From: Clitoria ternatea
Lineage: Eukaryota; Streptophyta; Magnoliopsida; Fabales; Fabaceae
DNA length: 64,000 nt
Direction: 5' to 3'
Assembly (NCBI GenBank): GCA_037962975.1
Contig: CM075675.1
Coordinates: 1,374,001 to 1,438,000 of the forward strand
The number at the start of each line of letters is the position of its first letter. Position 1 is the first letter of the stretch. The notes under the pieces were generated by a model. That model saw only the letters and a list, made by a program, of their open reading frames with translations, made no database searches and was not told where the DNA came from. The position numbers and the translations under genes are program-made. This document shows positions 1-10,863 of the stretch, in pieces.

Positions 1-1746
1 GACCTATAAAAAGGGAAACCACGAGTTAATCAATGGATGTGCAACCCCCTTCATATGTCTCTTACACAACACATGCAACAAGTGTTCCAAACGACAGATA
101 AACTACAGAAGACTCATGCTTTTAGTTCAATCGATCTTTCGAAGCGTTGAAGATGTCACCACTAAAAGAAGTATTAGAAGGTCTTTCTCATCCAAAAAAG
201 TACTGGGAATCAACAACCGAATTGGGATTATTATGATGTCATCAACGTCTCTCAAGGCCTTTGGTTCCAGTTCCTTGTGTTAAAGAGAACTTTGGGTTGG
301 TTTCTTGGTCAAGCTCTTGAAGTGTTCTTTGAATAAGGGAAGAGTGAAAGTGTAGACATTTAAGCGTGTAAGATAATTGAAGGAATGTCACGTGAAGAGA
401 GGGAAAATGATAATCTTAATAATTCAATGAATGCCCCTGATGTAATCATCGTACTTTTAAAATAGTAATGATAGATGTTGAAAACAATGGTGAGTTAAAT
501 CCAAAAAATAAATCTAGGGGTATGAAGCTCAAATGATGATGTGGTCATCGGTGCCTCAATAACCATCGTTGTGGCCGTATGTAAGAGAATGTGGCAAAGG
601 AGATGTAAGAGAGGTTTGGCTTGTTGAGGAAAAAAAGAAAGATAAAGGTGACTTGAACCCTAAAGTTGGTGAGGTGCTAACAAGAAGTTAATTGAATTTT
701 ATTTTATTGTTAATTTTTATTTTCCATCCTAGTTGACATTTTAATTAACATGTCACTTAATTATATCTGTCAATTAGACATTACACAAACATCTTTTGTT
801 AATTAGATTAATAGATATGACAAAGAAGAACAACTTAAACTAACCTTAAAAATATTAGGAAGACTTTTAAAGTTCCAACTCGAACTTATCCAAAAAAACG
901 TAAGAGTATACAATGTAATTTTGCCTGCAATTACTAAAGAAAACTGAGCAGACGAACTTACAAGTAAAATAGTGGTCACAACTTTCTACCATTATTTTAA
1001 AAGTTGTTCTGTCACATGCATGCATTTCTACTGGTGCCATATGTTTTCATTGCAATTTCTTTTATAATAATTGGGAAATAGTAATAAATTCATGGCTAAT
1101 GTCATATTTTTAAAGTTACCATATAATCTTTGAGACATTTTATAGTTTTGAATTTTCAAATTTCTTCTGTAAGATCGATATAGATATCATTCAAATTGTA
1201 AATTTAATAATGAAAACTGAGAAGTTTAACACGTGCTATTGGATTTAAATTTCAAAAAATAATATTGTTAAATCTTGGTAAATCTTAATAAAAAGAGTTT
1301 TACCAATTATAAAAATTGTGTCTGACTCAATTTTAAATATAGTATATCAAAATAAATAATAATAGTAATTTAAATTAGTGATGCCATATTAATTCTATAA
1401 ATTTTTTAGTACAAATATTTATGGTATAAATCACTATGAGTGTGGCCAAAACAAACCATGTTGGGCAGAGAGAATACTGATGTGATTCTTTCAGTTCTAT
1501 ATTTCCAAAGTTCATCCTAACCCCAAACAGTGATTTTCAGTCTCTGCCAAGGACTTGATTGTCCAACAAAATAAGAAGAAAAAAAATTTAGTGGCCCAGT
1601 TAGGGGTATGGACCTTATCCAATAATTCACTTTCGAAAAGCATAAATAGTAAAGAAATATTTAATTTCAAATTTAATAATTTTGTTATCAGTCATTTCAT
1701 TTGTAGGAAATATTTTAAATATGATATTGTAGGTCTATAAGTATTT
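1..1746. other. AT-rich non-coding DNA
   Basis: I see no supportable gene here. The first 650 bases are less AT-rich and have short open stretches that look like a decayed coding region, but frames break often and I recognise no family. The rest is AT-rich intergenic sequence. The short ORF at 1555-1740 has no recognisable content. Confidence 0.5.
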
Positions 1747-1754
1747 GTAGTGCT

Positions 1755-2233
1755 ATTTTTAAGTAAAGTGGTTAAAACGGGTTGAAAATTTTTGTAACCT
1801 AATCCAACCCAGTAAAGTGAACCATTTTTTTCAACCTGACTGAACCCACCAACCCACCGCGTGGCTTACGGGTTGACCCACTTTTTTAAAAAAATTAAAA
1901 TCAAATTAAAATAGGAAAATGCCAAAAAAAATTAAAAATAGAGAAAATAGAAAAAATAATTTTTTATTTTCCTCACATTCCAATACCAAATTCCATATAA
2001 ATATTATATCATATAATAATTCCATTATAATGAAAATACAAACACATAACATTCCATTGTCGTAGTAAGTGATATTTTTTATTTTTTTAATTTACCAACC
2101 CGTAGGTCAATCCGGCTCACTACGGGTTTGGCCCATTGTGAGCCAAGTCAAAAGAAGCTTCGTTTTGAACATAAGTCATTTTTTCAATCTGGGTTGGATC
2201 ACAAGTTATAACTCATTTTGACGTCTTTAATTT
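1755..2233. mobile_element. hAT-like foldback MITE
   Basis: A non-coding element of about 480 bp whose ends fold back on each other. The left side carries AATCCAACCCAG near 1802 and the right side carries the complement CTGGGTTGGATC near 2190. A further pair (ACGGGTTGACCCAC, CCAACCCGTAGGTCAA) lies inside. It is flanked by GTAGTGCT (1747-1754) and TTAGTGCT (2234-2241), a 7 of 8 match that fits the 8-bp duplication of the hAT superfamily. There is no transposase, so it is non-autonomous. The outermost terminal bases are diverged, so exact ends may shift by a few bases. Confidence 0.6.
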
Positions 2234-2397
2234 TTAGTGCTCAAACCAATTGACACAATATATAGGAAATATCTTAAGAGAAAGGTTCTCTTAGGTAAGA
2301 GTGAGAGCACTAAATGTGAGTCTTACAACCATACATGGATGGTCATAATTAAAAGATTTTTAAAATCACATGACCAATTAAAAATTAACTTTACTTT

Positions 2398-2532
2398 TTG
2401 AAAAACTCACATGACCGATATATTATAATCTTAACCATTTATAATAAGATGTAACTAAAAAATCACGTGACTTTTTAAAAAATTCACATGACCGATATAT
2501 TATAATCTTGACCATTTATAATAAAATTTAAC
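2398..2532. repeat. Two-copy direct repeat, about 78 bp
   Basis: The stretch containing CACATGACCGATATATTATA occurs twice (about 2408 and 2486) with the following sequence also conserved, so this is a local tandem duplication. The rest of 2242-3059 is AT-rich and holds nothing else I can name. Confidence 0.7.
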
Positions 2533-3122
2533 TGTTCAAATTTGTTTCTCTCTCACACTTAAGATAACATTTCTTATAAGATACATCATCTAAATTTTGT
2601 ACTTCTTAAATTGCTTTAAAATAGGAATTCATTAATTTCGGTCCTTTAATTTAATAATTTTTGTTACTAAATTCTAATAAAACTAGCAAAAAGAAGGACA
2701 CATGTGGTTGATGATTGAGTGGATTACACAATTAAGAAAATGAAGTTTTATTAGGGATATTTAATGGTTACTATTAATTTAATATGTTATTTGATATTTT
2801 ATTTAATTTTGTTTAGCTAACTGAAAATTTACTGTTGATCAATCTTAACTTAAAAAATCAAAAGAACACAAAAAGAACATATACATTTTAATTAGAATAA
2901 TATATAAAAATATTGAGAAAAATTATAAATAATAAAATTCATATTAATATTATATTTTAAGGAAAACATGTGAAGACTTATCTTATTGTTATTATTTAAC
3001 ATTATTATATGAAAAATGGTTAAGTCAAAATCCGGACAGTTAATTGATATTTCCAAATACCTCCTGAACTGGTCTGGACCGGGGTCTAGGATCCGGTGTG
3101 GGACCAGCCACAAGAGTGCAGG

Positions 3123-6100
3123 TGTAACACCCCTATTTTTATTTTTATATTAAAATTTTGAAGGAATTAAATTATGGTTCTTTAGAACTTTTTAATCTAC
3201 GTATTATTTATGATTTTTTGGAATTTTTTGGAATTTTGGAATTTTTTTAATAAAAATAATATTTTTTAAATAATTTTAAATTCATATAAGTGACTTAAAT
3301 TAAAAATATTTATAAGAAAGTGAATTTAAATTATAAGAAAATTTTCTAAAATCCGTTTCAAGTAGACTTATCTAAAAATTATCGGTTTGAGAAAAATCTT
3401 GATTTTTTCCAATCGTTAAAAAATTAGAAACGTATCAATAAATTTTTATTAACAGAAAATTTTAGATTTTTAAAATTTCAACTTTATATTACTTATTATA
3501 AAATTAGTGAGGACTGATATAATATCGCTAAATTTCAAAAAGGACTCATTTTGAATATTTAAAATATACCGAGTGAAAGGTTACTATTTGGCTTAATAAT
3601 TCTGCCGACAGTTACTATGCAAAACACTGTGCATGTACGAAATTTTCAAAGAATGCATAGTAACCTGGAATAAAAAATTCAAAAATGTATAGTACTTTTA
3701 TATTAAAATAATGGAATGCATAGTAAATTTTTTTCCTATAAATACCGAAGGATTTCTTCTTTAGAATTCACAATTTCAGATTAAGTTTTCTTAATACAGT
3801 AGTGCTAGTGAGATAGTGGTGGAAGTGAGAGAGAGAAGAAAAGTTTTTGGAGAGAAGGTTCTGCCAAAATCCTAAGGTAAGAATACTTCTCTTTTATATT
3901 TTTTAGGGTTATTTTTCTATCGTTTTTAGAAATATGTTATTATACTAGAAATAATATTATTTTAAGTTACTATTCTGCATAGTAAAATACTATTTCAACA
4001 GTAAATTACTATTTCAACAGTAAATTACTATTCAAATAGTAAATTACTATTTACTGTTACTATTTACTGTTACTATTCACGATTTATTATTTACCGTTAC
4101 TATTCACGATTTACTATTTACCGTTACTATTCACGATTTACTATTTACCGTTACTATTCACATTTTACTATTTACTGTTACTATTCACTATTTACTATTT
4201 ACTATTCACTATTCACTATTCACTATTTACTATTCAGAATTTACCATTTCTGTTTTAAGTAGTAATCTTAATCTTCGTCTTATGCTTATACTGAAATAAA
4301 ATTGATATTAATATTTCTAGAAATCGGAGGCGCAAAGCAAATCTCTTTTTGGTAACGACTCAAGGTAAGGGGGAGTGAGATAAGAAGTATAATATGAAAA
4401 GACATAAGAATAATGGGAGGAGTCTCCTACTCCTTTTAAATTTAATAATATTATTATTTTAAAATATTAACTTTTTAACTTAAAATTTTTAATAAATTTT
4501 AAATTAAATATCTAGTTTAACTAACTCTAACATACCTATGCAAAACTTGGATCATTATGACCTATATGGACTGGACTATACCTATGCAAGGACTTGGACC
4601 ATTATGACCCATATGGACTGAACTATACCTATGCAAGGACTGGATTATATGGACTTATTTATACCTATGCGAGGAATTGACCAAAAGGACTAAAAATTGA
4701 CTATATTAATAATTATTAAATTTTGTATTATGATATGTATTAATGATATTTAATTGATTTGATTATGATTTGATTATGATTGATTGATTGATGATATTTA
4801 GTTATGATTGATACTGTTTGATTTTGATTGATGATATTGTAATGTGGAGTTTGAGCATATAGCGAGCATGACGGAAAGCTAAAATTCAGTAAGAATTTCT
4901 TACCTTACTCTTTAAATTTTATTATCTTTTATCTCTTCTTAGAAATTATTTTTAACTTTATTTTCAATATTTAGAATAAAAAAAATTAGTATTTATTTTA
5001 GAAAGAAAATATTTTATGAGAATTTATTTAATTAAATCTTGAGTTAAAGAAAAAATTTTGTAATTTTAAGTATTTTTGGTTAATAATTAATAAAACAAAT
5101 TTTTTTTGAAAGAAAATTATTTTATTTTTTCCAACTTAATAACTAAATATATTTGAAAATAATTGAGATTCCTAAATTTGATTTTGTTAAGATTTAATTT
5201 GAGAAAGATTATGTAAAGTTTTATATGAGAAAGTTTTAGATATTTAAGGCTTAGAAACTCAAATTTCAGTGAGATTCAAAAACTGTACCAAATTTATTTC
5301 TGTGGGACAGAAATTCAGAGAATCGAGAAAATGTACAGTTTATTGAAATAATGTTGTAAACCTTTAAGGGATTTAATAATTGAGTTTCTAAAAGCCTTAA
5401 CCAACTCAATACGCGAGTAGTTCATGCATCATGAATCATTAAAGTGAAATGAAATAATATTGTCTGGGGACGGATTATAGAAACCGAGGATACATTAGAG
5501 GAGGCTTAATTACGAGCCTTGGGATGAGAGGGTGTGAAAGGGTGCTTCAGGGGACCTGGGGTAGCTCCCTAGTGTCGGGTACTTTCACAATAAAAACTTT
5601 CTCAATCTGACTAGTCTCTAAGTGTTTCCATGCCAGTTGAGCTGTTCATATTATTATTATCCGGACTTATGGAACAGTGTAAACTCCTGGTTGGCCCAGT
5701 GCAAATTAAAATTTAAGGGCCCACATATATAGGTAAGTTGTGATGAAGATATTGCATAACATTCATGCATTCATAATTGATTGTGTGTGTGATTGTGATT
5801 GATATTATTAAGTATTGGTTTGTGAAAACCCTTTGTTGCTTATGTCTTATTCGGAAATATTATATTCTGTTTCTCACTCCTTTCTCCGTGTTTTTGTTTC
5901 ATATATTCTAAATTGATGGTTCAGAGGGAAGGATCGAAGAATATCAGCAGTAAATATAGCACGTTCTAGAAAGGGAGCTCGGTATGAATACCGTGGTCCA
6001 ATGAATAAATAATGTTAATTAGTAACTGCTTCTGGGCCATGGAGTTTCCTCTCTTTCTTATAATGTTTAATGTTTATTTTCTTCGGATGAATGTACAAAT

Positions 6101-6251
6101 ACTTTATAAAGTTTTTAATAATATTTGTGAGGTATTTCAGAAATAATGTATATAATTTATTCCGATAGTTTCTTTTTAACAATTATATCTTTAAAAAAAA
6201 AAAATTACGAGTTTTTCTAGAATTTATTAAGGTGTAACTGAGGGTGTTACA
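3123..6251 (+). repeat. 5' LTR of the Tekay element
   Basis: 3129 bp, beginning TGTAACACCCC and ending GGGTGTTACA, nearly identical to 10864-13990. It contains a pyrimidine-rich array of TTACTATT-type repeats (about 3974-4245) and a possible TATA signal CTATAAATA near 3736, which would start transcripts inside the LTR. No coding capacity. Confidence 0.95.
3974..4245 (+). repeat. TTACTATTTACCGTTACTATTCAC tandem array inside the LTR
   Basis: Degenerate repeats built from TTACTATT, TTTACCGTTACTATTCACGA and shortened ATTCACTATTCACT units run for about 270 bp. Equivalent arrays lie at 11713-11985 in the 3' LTR and, more diverged, at 18280-18535 and 40720-41215 in the two solo LTRs, so the array is an old, retained part of this LTR family. 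Confidence 0.85.
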
Positions 6252-6254
6252 AAG

Positions 6255-6266
6255 TGGTATCTGAGC
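6255..6266 (+). other. Primer binding site, initiator tRNA-Met type
   Basis: TGGTATCTGAGC starts four bases after the LTR end. Del/Tekay elements commonly use the 3' end of initiator tRNA-Met (TGGTATCAGAGC); this differs by one base. Confidence 0.8.
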
Positions 6267-6406
6267 AGTTAATCCAATAGGCCTGGGGAAAAGGTCTATC
6301 TTGCTTTGTCTATAAACTCTGTATAGGTGATAGAGAATAGAATATCTGACTTGATAGTAACTGTGATTGATGTGACAAATCTCAGTTACTGTGAAACAGG
6401 AAACTA

Positions 6407-8350
6407 ATGGCTGGAAACGATCTTGCTGGAGTTGTAGAACGCTTAATCAATGCAATGGGAGCACGTGAAGGTCAAGGTAACGATGCCTTGAGAAGGCTGG
6501 ACCTATTCGAAAAACGCAATCCACCTCGTTTCAAGGGAGGATATAACCCTGATGGAGCACAAATCTGGATTCGAGAGATAGAGAAGATCTTTCGAGCATT
6601 GCAATGTAATGAAGCTGATAAGGTAGTCTTCGCTACTTATGCCTTATCTGAGGATGCCGAACATTGGTGGGATAGCATGCGTAAACAATTCGAAGTCAAC
6701 GACGTGGAGATCACTTGGGACTATTTCAAGGATATGTTTCTGGAAAAATACTTTCCAGCTGATGTTAAAGAGAAAAGACAATTCGAATTCCTGTCGCTGA
6801 CCCAAGGAAATATGACCGTTGGAGAGTACGCATCCAGGTTTGAAGAGCTATCTCGTTTTCATTCTCATTATAATGATGCTACTAATGAAAGAGATCGGTG
6901 TGCAAAGTTTGTAAATGGACTGCGGCCAGAAATTAAGGAAGCTATACGAATGCAGGAAATCCATGAATTTTCTGTATTGGTAAATCGCTGCAGGATCTTT
7001 GAAGAAGACCATAAGGATAGAATGACCAAAAGTCGTGAGCCCATTCACAAGGCGGGAGAAATAAGAAGTGGAGGACCTCACCATCACCAAAGAAGAGATT
7101 TCAGAAGGAATAAGCCTTACCAAGCACCATTTCGCCGGTTTGGAGCAGCATCTGTTCCTAACAGACCCCAAGCTTCAACTGGAAGCTATTATCCAACATC
7201 TACACCAAATTTTAAATGTTTTATCTGTGGAGGACCCCATTTGAAAAGGGATTGTCCTAAAAACACTTATGTTTGCTTTAAGTGTAACAAACCAGGTCAT
7301 CACATCAAGGATTGCCCAGAGATGAAGAGAGAAAACCCTGAAGGTGCAAGTACAAGCATAAATAATCAAGGAGGCGCGCACAGTGCAGTCGGAAGGCCGA
7401 AAGCAAAAGGAAAGGTTTTTGCAATCACTGGAGAAGAAGCATCTCATGCTGATTCCATGGTAGAAGGTAAGTGTATCATTAATAAGATTTCTTTAACTGT
7501 TATGTATGACTCAGGTGCATCACATTCCTTTATTGCCAATGACTGTGTAGAAAAACTAAAATTACCTGTGATAGAACTTCCATTTGACTTATCTGTACAT
7601 ACTCCTGGAAACAATCCCATTGTCACTTCTAAAGCTTGTTGGAAATGCCCTATTGTCATAGATGGTAGGGACTTTAAGGCTAATCTTTTCTGTTTACCCC
7701 TTTCTGGCTTAGAAGTTATTATTGGGCTAGATTGGTTGTCTGACAATCATGTTCTAATAGATTGTCATAATAAAACCATAATGTTTAAAGAACCAGTGAA
7801 TTTGAATTCTGAGGATTCGAGATTTCTAACCGCCAACCAAGTGAGTGCCTCTTTAAAAGGAGGGGCTCAAGGATTCATGCTATTGCTTTCAACGAAAGGA
7901 GAGCAAGAATCAAAAATCAAAAATCTGCCGGTTGTGTGTGAATTTCCTAACGTTTTTCCTGAAGATATCCCTGGTTTACCCCCAGAAAGAGATGTGGAAT
8001 TTTCCATTGATCTAGTACCTGGAGTTGGACCCATTTCAATTGCACCATACCGAATGTCACCTCTAGAATTAGCAGAGTTGAAGAAACAACTTGAAGAGAT
8101 GATAGAGAAGCAGTTTATACGACCCAGTGTATCCCCCTGGGGTGCACCAGTGTTGTTGGTTAAGAAGAAGGATGGTAGCATGAGGTTGTGTGTAGATTAT
8201 CGACAACTGAACAAGGTGACAATCAAGAACAGATATCCTCTACCAAGGATTGACGACTTGATGGATCAGCTGCGTGGTGCCACGGTGTTCTCCAAAATTG
8301 ATTTGAGGTCTGGATACCATCAAATAAGGGTGAAGAAAGAAGATGTATAA
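6407..8350 (+). CDS. Tekay Gag, protease and N-terminal reverse transcriptase (ends at premature TAA)
   Basis: First part of a Gag-Pol polyprotein. Residues 1-200 are a retrotransposon Gag capsid domain (includes AEHWWDSMR). Two zinc knuckles follow: CX2CX3HX4C at 271-283 and CX2CX4HX4C at 290-303. The first has one residue fewer between the second Cys and the His than the usual CCHC. The aspartic protease active site is YDSGAS with Asp368. Reverse transcriptase begins near 545 and reaches DLRSGYHQI before a TAA at 8348-8350. The next codons continue RT in the same frame to 10819, so the stop is an in-frame nonsense codon and not a frameshift. The start ATG at 6407 is about 150 bp after the primer binding site and begins MAGNDL. 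This copy probably cannot make full Pol unless the stop is read through. Confidence 0.92.
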   Translation: MAGNDLAGVVERLINAMGAREGQGNDALRRLDLFEKRNPPRFKGGYNPDGAQIWIREIEKIFRALQCNEADKVVFATYALSEDAEHWWDSMRKQFEVNDVEITWDYFKDMFLEKYFPADVKEKRQFEFLSLTQGNMTVGEYASRFEELSRFHSHYNDATNERDRCAKFVNGLRPEIKEAIRMQEIHEFSVLVNRCRIFEEDHKDRMTKSREPIHKAGEIRSGGPHHHQRRDFRRNKPYQAPFRRFGAASVPNRPQASTGSYYPTSTPNFKCFICGGPHLKRDCPKNTYVCFKCNKPGHHIKDCPEMKRENPEGASTSINNQGGAHSAVGRPKAKGKVFAITGEEASHADSMVEGKCIINKISLTVMYDSGASHSFIANDCVEKLKLPVIELPFDLSVHTPGNNPIVTSKACWKCPIVIDGRDFKANLFCLPLSGLEVIIGLDWLSDNHVLIDCHNKTIMFKEPVNLNSEDSRFLTANQVSASLKGGAQGFMLLLSTKGEQESKIKNLPVVCEFPNVFPEDIPGLPPERDVEFSIDLVPGVGPISIAPYRMSPLELAELKKQLEEMIEKQFIRPSVSPWGAPVLLVKKKDGSMRLCVDYRQLNKVTIKNRYPLPRIDDLMDQLRGATVFSKIDLRSGYHQIRVKKEDV

Positions 8351-8395
8351 AAAACTGCTTTTAGAACACGCTATGGCCATTACGAATATCTAGTA

Positions 8396-10819
8396 ATGCC
8401 TTTTGGTGTAACTAATGCACCAGCCGTATTCATGGATTACATGAATAGGATTTTTCATCCATATCTAGATAAATTTGTAGTGGTGTTCATTGATGATATA
8501 TTAGTGTACTCTAAAAGCAGAGAAGAACATGTTGAACACTTGAAGGTTGTGTTGGAAATCCTGAAAAAGAAACAACTGTATGCAAAGTTGTCGAAGTGTG
8601 AATTCTGGTTGGAAGAAGTAAACTTTTTAGGACATGTAATTAGTCAAGGAGGAATAGCTGTAGACCCTTCCAAGGTGGAAGCAGTTTTAAAATGGGAGAG
8701 ACCAACCACGATCACTGAGATTAGAAGTTTCTTGGGCTTGGCTGGATACTATAGGAGATTCATTGAAGGATTTTCAAAGCTAGGATACCCATTGACCAAG
8801 TTAACACGGAAAGGACAACCTTTTGTGTGGACGACACAATGTGAGAATAGTTTCCAAGAGCTGAAAGATCGACTTACTTCTGCGCCGGTGTTAGTACTCC
8901 ATGATCCACATCGAAGTTTTGAAGTTTACTGTGATGCGTCTAAACAAGGACTAGGAAGTGTACTCATGCAAGACAAGAAGGTTGTAGCCTATGCGTCGCG
9001 TCAATTAAGGCAACACGAGATTAACTACCCTACCCATGACTTAGAGTTAGCCGCTGTAGTTTTTGCCTTAAAGATTTGGAGGCATTATCTATACGGTGCA
9101 ACATTCGATGTGTTTAGCGATCATAAGAGTCTCAAGTATTTATTCGATCAAAAGGAGTTAAACATGAGGCAACGGAGATGGATAGAGTTCTTAAAGGACT
9201 ACGACTTTGAGTTACAATACCATCCTGGAAAAGCGAACGTAGTAGCTGATGCTTTAAGTCGAAAGTCTCTACATGCGTCCATGATGATGATTAAAGAGCT
9301 GGAATTGATAGAGAACTTCAGAGATCTTAACCTAGCAGTAAAGGTTAATGCTAACAGCTACAGATTAGGAGCGTTGCAAGTGACAAGTGAATTCCTGAGA
9401 CAAGTTTTAGAGGCTCAAAGAGAGGATGAATTTCTGCAAGAGAAGAAAGAACTCTTAAAACAAGGAAAAGAAGTCGAGTTCAATGTAAGAAGTGACCAAT
9501 TGCTAAGGTATAAGGATCGAGTGTGTATCCCTAATCAAGAGGAGTTGAGGAAAGCAATTCTGGAAGAAGGCCATAAAAGTTATATGAGCATTCATCCCGG
9601 AGCTACTAAAATATATCAAGATTTGAAGAAGTTATTTTGGTGGCCTGGAATGAAGAAAGAAGTGGCAGAGTACGTGGTTGCATGTCTAATTTGCCAGAAG
9701 GTTAAAGTAGAACACCAAAAACCCCCTGGAATGCTACAATCAATGGAAATACCAGAATGGAAATGGGATAGCATTACCATGGATTTTGTGACTTCTCTAC
9801 CCAAAACTCCATTAGGACATGATTCGATATGGGTAATAGTTGATAGACTAACAAAGTCTGCCCACTTTATTCCCATCAACATTCGTTACTCTATGGAGAA
9901 GCTGGCAAAATTATACATCGAGGAGATTGTGAGATTGCATGGAATTCCTTCAAGTATCATTTCTGATCGGGACCCTCGTTTTACATCACAATTCTGGAAG
10001 AGCTTGCACAAGGCTTTGGGAACAAGACTGCGTCTGAGTTCAGCATATCATCCTCAGACGGATGGACAATCAGAAAGAACAATCCAATCTCTAGAGGACT
10101 TGTTACGAGCTTGTGTGTTAGAGCATAAAGGAAGTTGGAATCAATTCTTACCATATGTGGAGTTTACCTACAACAACAGTTTCCATGCTAGCATTGGCAT
10201 GGCACCTTTTGAAGCATTATATGGAAGAAAATGTAGGACCCCGCTATGTTGGTTTGAGACTGGTGAAAACTTGATGCTAGGACCAGAGTTGGTACAACAA
10301 ACCACGGATAAAATCAAAATAGTTCAGGAAAAGATGAAGGCAACACAGAGCAGGCAGAAAAGTTACTATGACAAAAGAATAAAGCCGCTCGAATTTCAAG
10401 AAGGCGATCATGTATTCTTGAAAGTCACACCTATGACTGGGGTCGGTCGGGCAATGAAATCTCGAAAACTAACTCCTAGATTTATCGGTCCATACCAAAT
10501 AATTCATAAAGTTAGTCCCCTTGCCTACCAAATAGCATTACCACCTTTTCTTTCTAATATCCATAATGTTTTTCATGTGTCAAACTTACGAAAGTATATA
10601 TCTGATCCTACACATGTTATTGAACCTGATGTCATACAAGTTAAAGATAATCTTACATATGATGCACCACCTGTTAGAATAAGTAACAGAAGAATAAAAC
10701 AATTAAGAGACAAGACAATTCCGCTTGTAAAGGTTATTTGGAGTGAAACAAGAGGAGAAGATGCTACATGGGAACTAGAAACTGAGATGAAAGAGTCTCA
10801 TCCTCATTTGTTTTACTGA
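8396..10819 (+). CDS. Tekay Pol: RT C-terminus, RNase H, integrase, chromodomain-like tail
   Basis: Same frame as the preceding segment. Coding continues from 8351, and 8396 is only the first ATG after the TAA (MPFGVTNAPA, itself a conserved RT motif), so it is not a true start. The RT catalytic FIDD is at residues 31-34. RNase H follows (EVYCDASKQG, LELAAV, FSDHKSL). Integrase has an HHCC zinc domain, with the Cys pair in CLICQK, and catalytic Asp in TMDFV, Asp in ISDRDPRF and Glu in DGQSERT. The C-terminus (ISNRRIKQLRDK, then VIW and ATWELE) resembles the variant chromodomain of Del/Tekay chromoviruses. Apart from the upstream stop I see no break in this part. Confidence 0.93.
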   Translation: MPFGVTNAPAVFMDYMNRIFHPYLDKFVVVFIDDILVYSKSREEHVEHLKVVLEILKKKQLYAKLSKCEFWLEEVNFLGHVISQGGIAVDPSKVEAVLKWERPTTITEIRSFLGLAGYYRRFIEGFSKLGYPLTKLTRKGQPFVWTTQCENSFQELKDRLTSAPVLVLHDPHRSFEVYCDASKQGLGSVLMQDKKVVAYASRQLRQHEINYPTHDLELAAVVFALKIWRHYLYGATFDVFSDHKSLKYLFDQKELNMRQRRWIEFLKDYDFELQYHPGKANVVADALSRKSLHASMMMIKELELIENFRDLNLAVKVNANSYRLGALQVTSEFLRQVLEAQREDEFLQEKKELLKQGKEVEFNVRSDQLLRYKDRVCIPNQEELRKAILEEGHKSYMSIHPGATKIYQDLKKLFWWPGMKKEVAEYVVACLICQKVKVEHQKPPGMLQSMEIPEWKWDSITMDFVTSLPKTPLGHDSIWVIVDRLTKSAHFIPINIRYSMEKLAKLYIEEIVRLHGIPSSIISDRDPRFTSQFWKSLHKALGTRLRLSSAYHPQTDGQSERTIQSLEDLLRACVLEHKGSWNQFLPYVEFTYNNSFHASIGMAPFEALYGRKCRTPLCWFETGENLMLGPELVQQTTDKIKIVQEKMKATQSRQKSYYDKRIKPLEFQEGDHVFLKVTPMTGVGRAMKSRKLTPRFIGPYQIIHKVSPLAYQIALPPFLSNIHNVFHVSNLRKYISDPTHVIEPDVIQVKDNLTYDAPPVRISNRRIKQLRDKTIPLVKVIWSETRGEDATWELETEMKESHPHLFY

Positions 10820-10849
10820 TTAATGTAAATTTCGAGGACGAAATTTTCT

Positions 10850-10863
10850 AAGGGGAGTAGAGT
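10850..10863 (+). other. Polypurine tract of the Tekay element
   Basis: AAGGGGAGTAGAGT directly before the 3' LTR at 10864, the expected plus-strand primer position. Confidence 0.85.

Noticed and set aside
120..660. Possible decayed coding sequence at the left edge
   Set aside because: Short open stretches in different frames without a recognisable domain; I could not support a pseudogene call.
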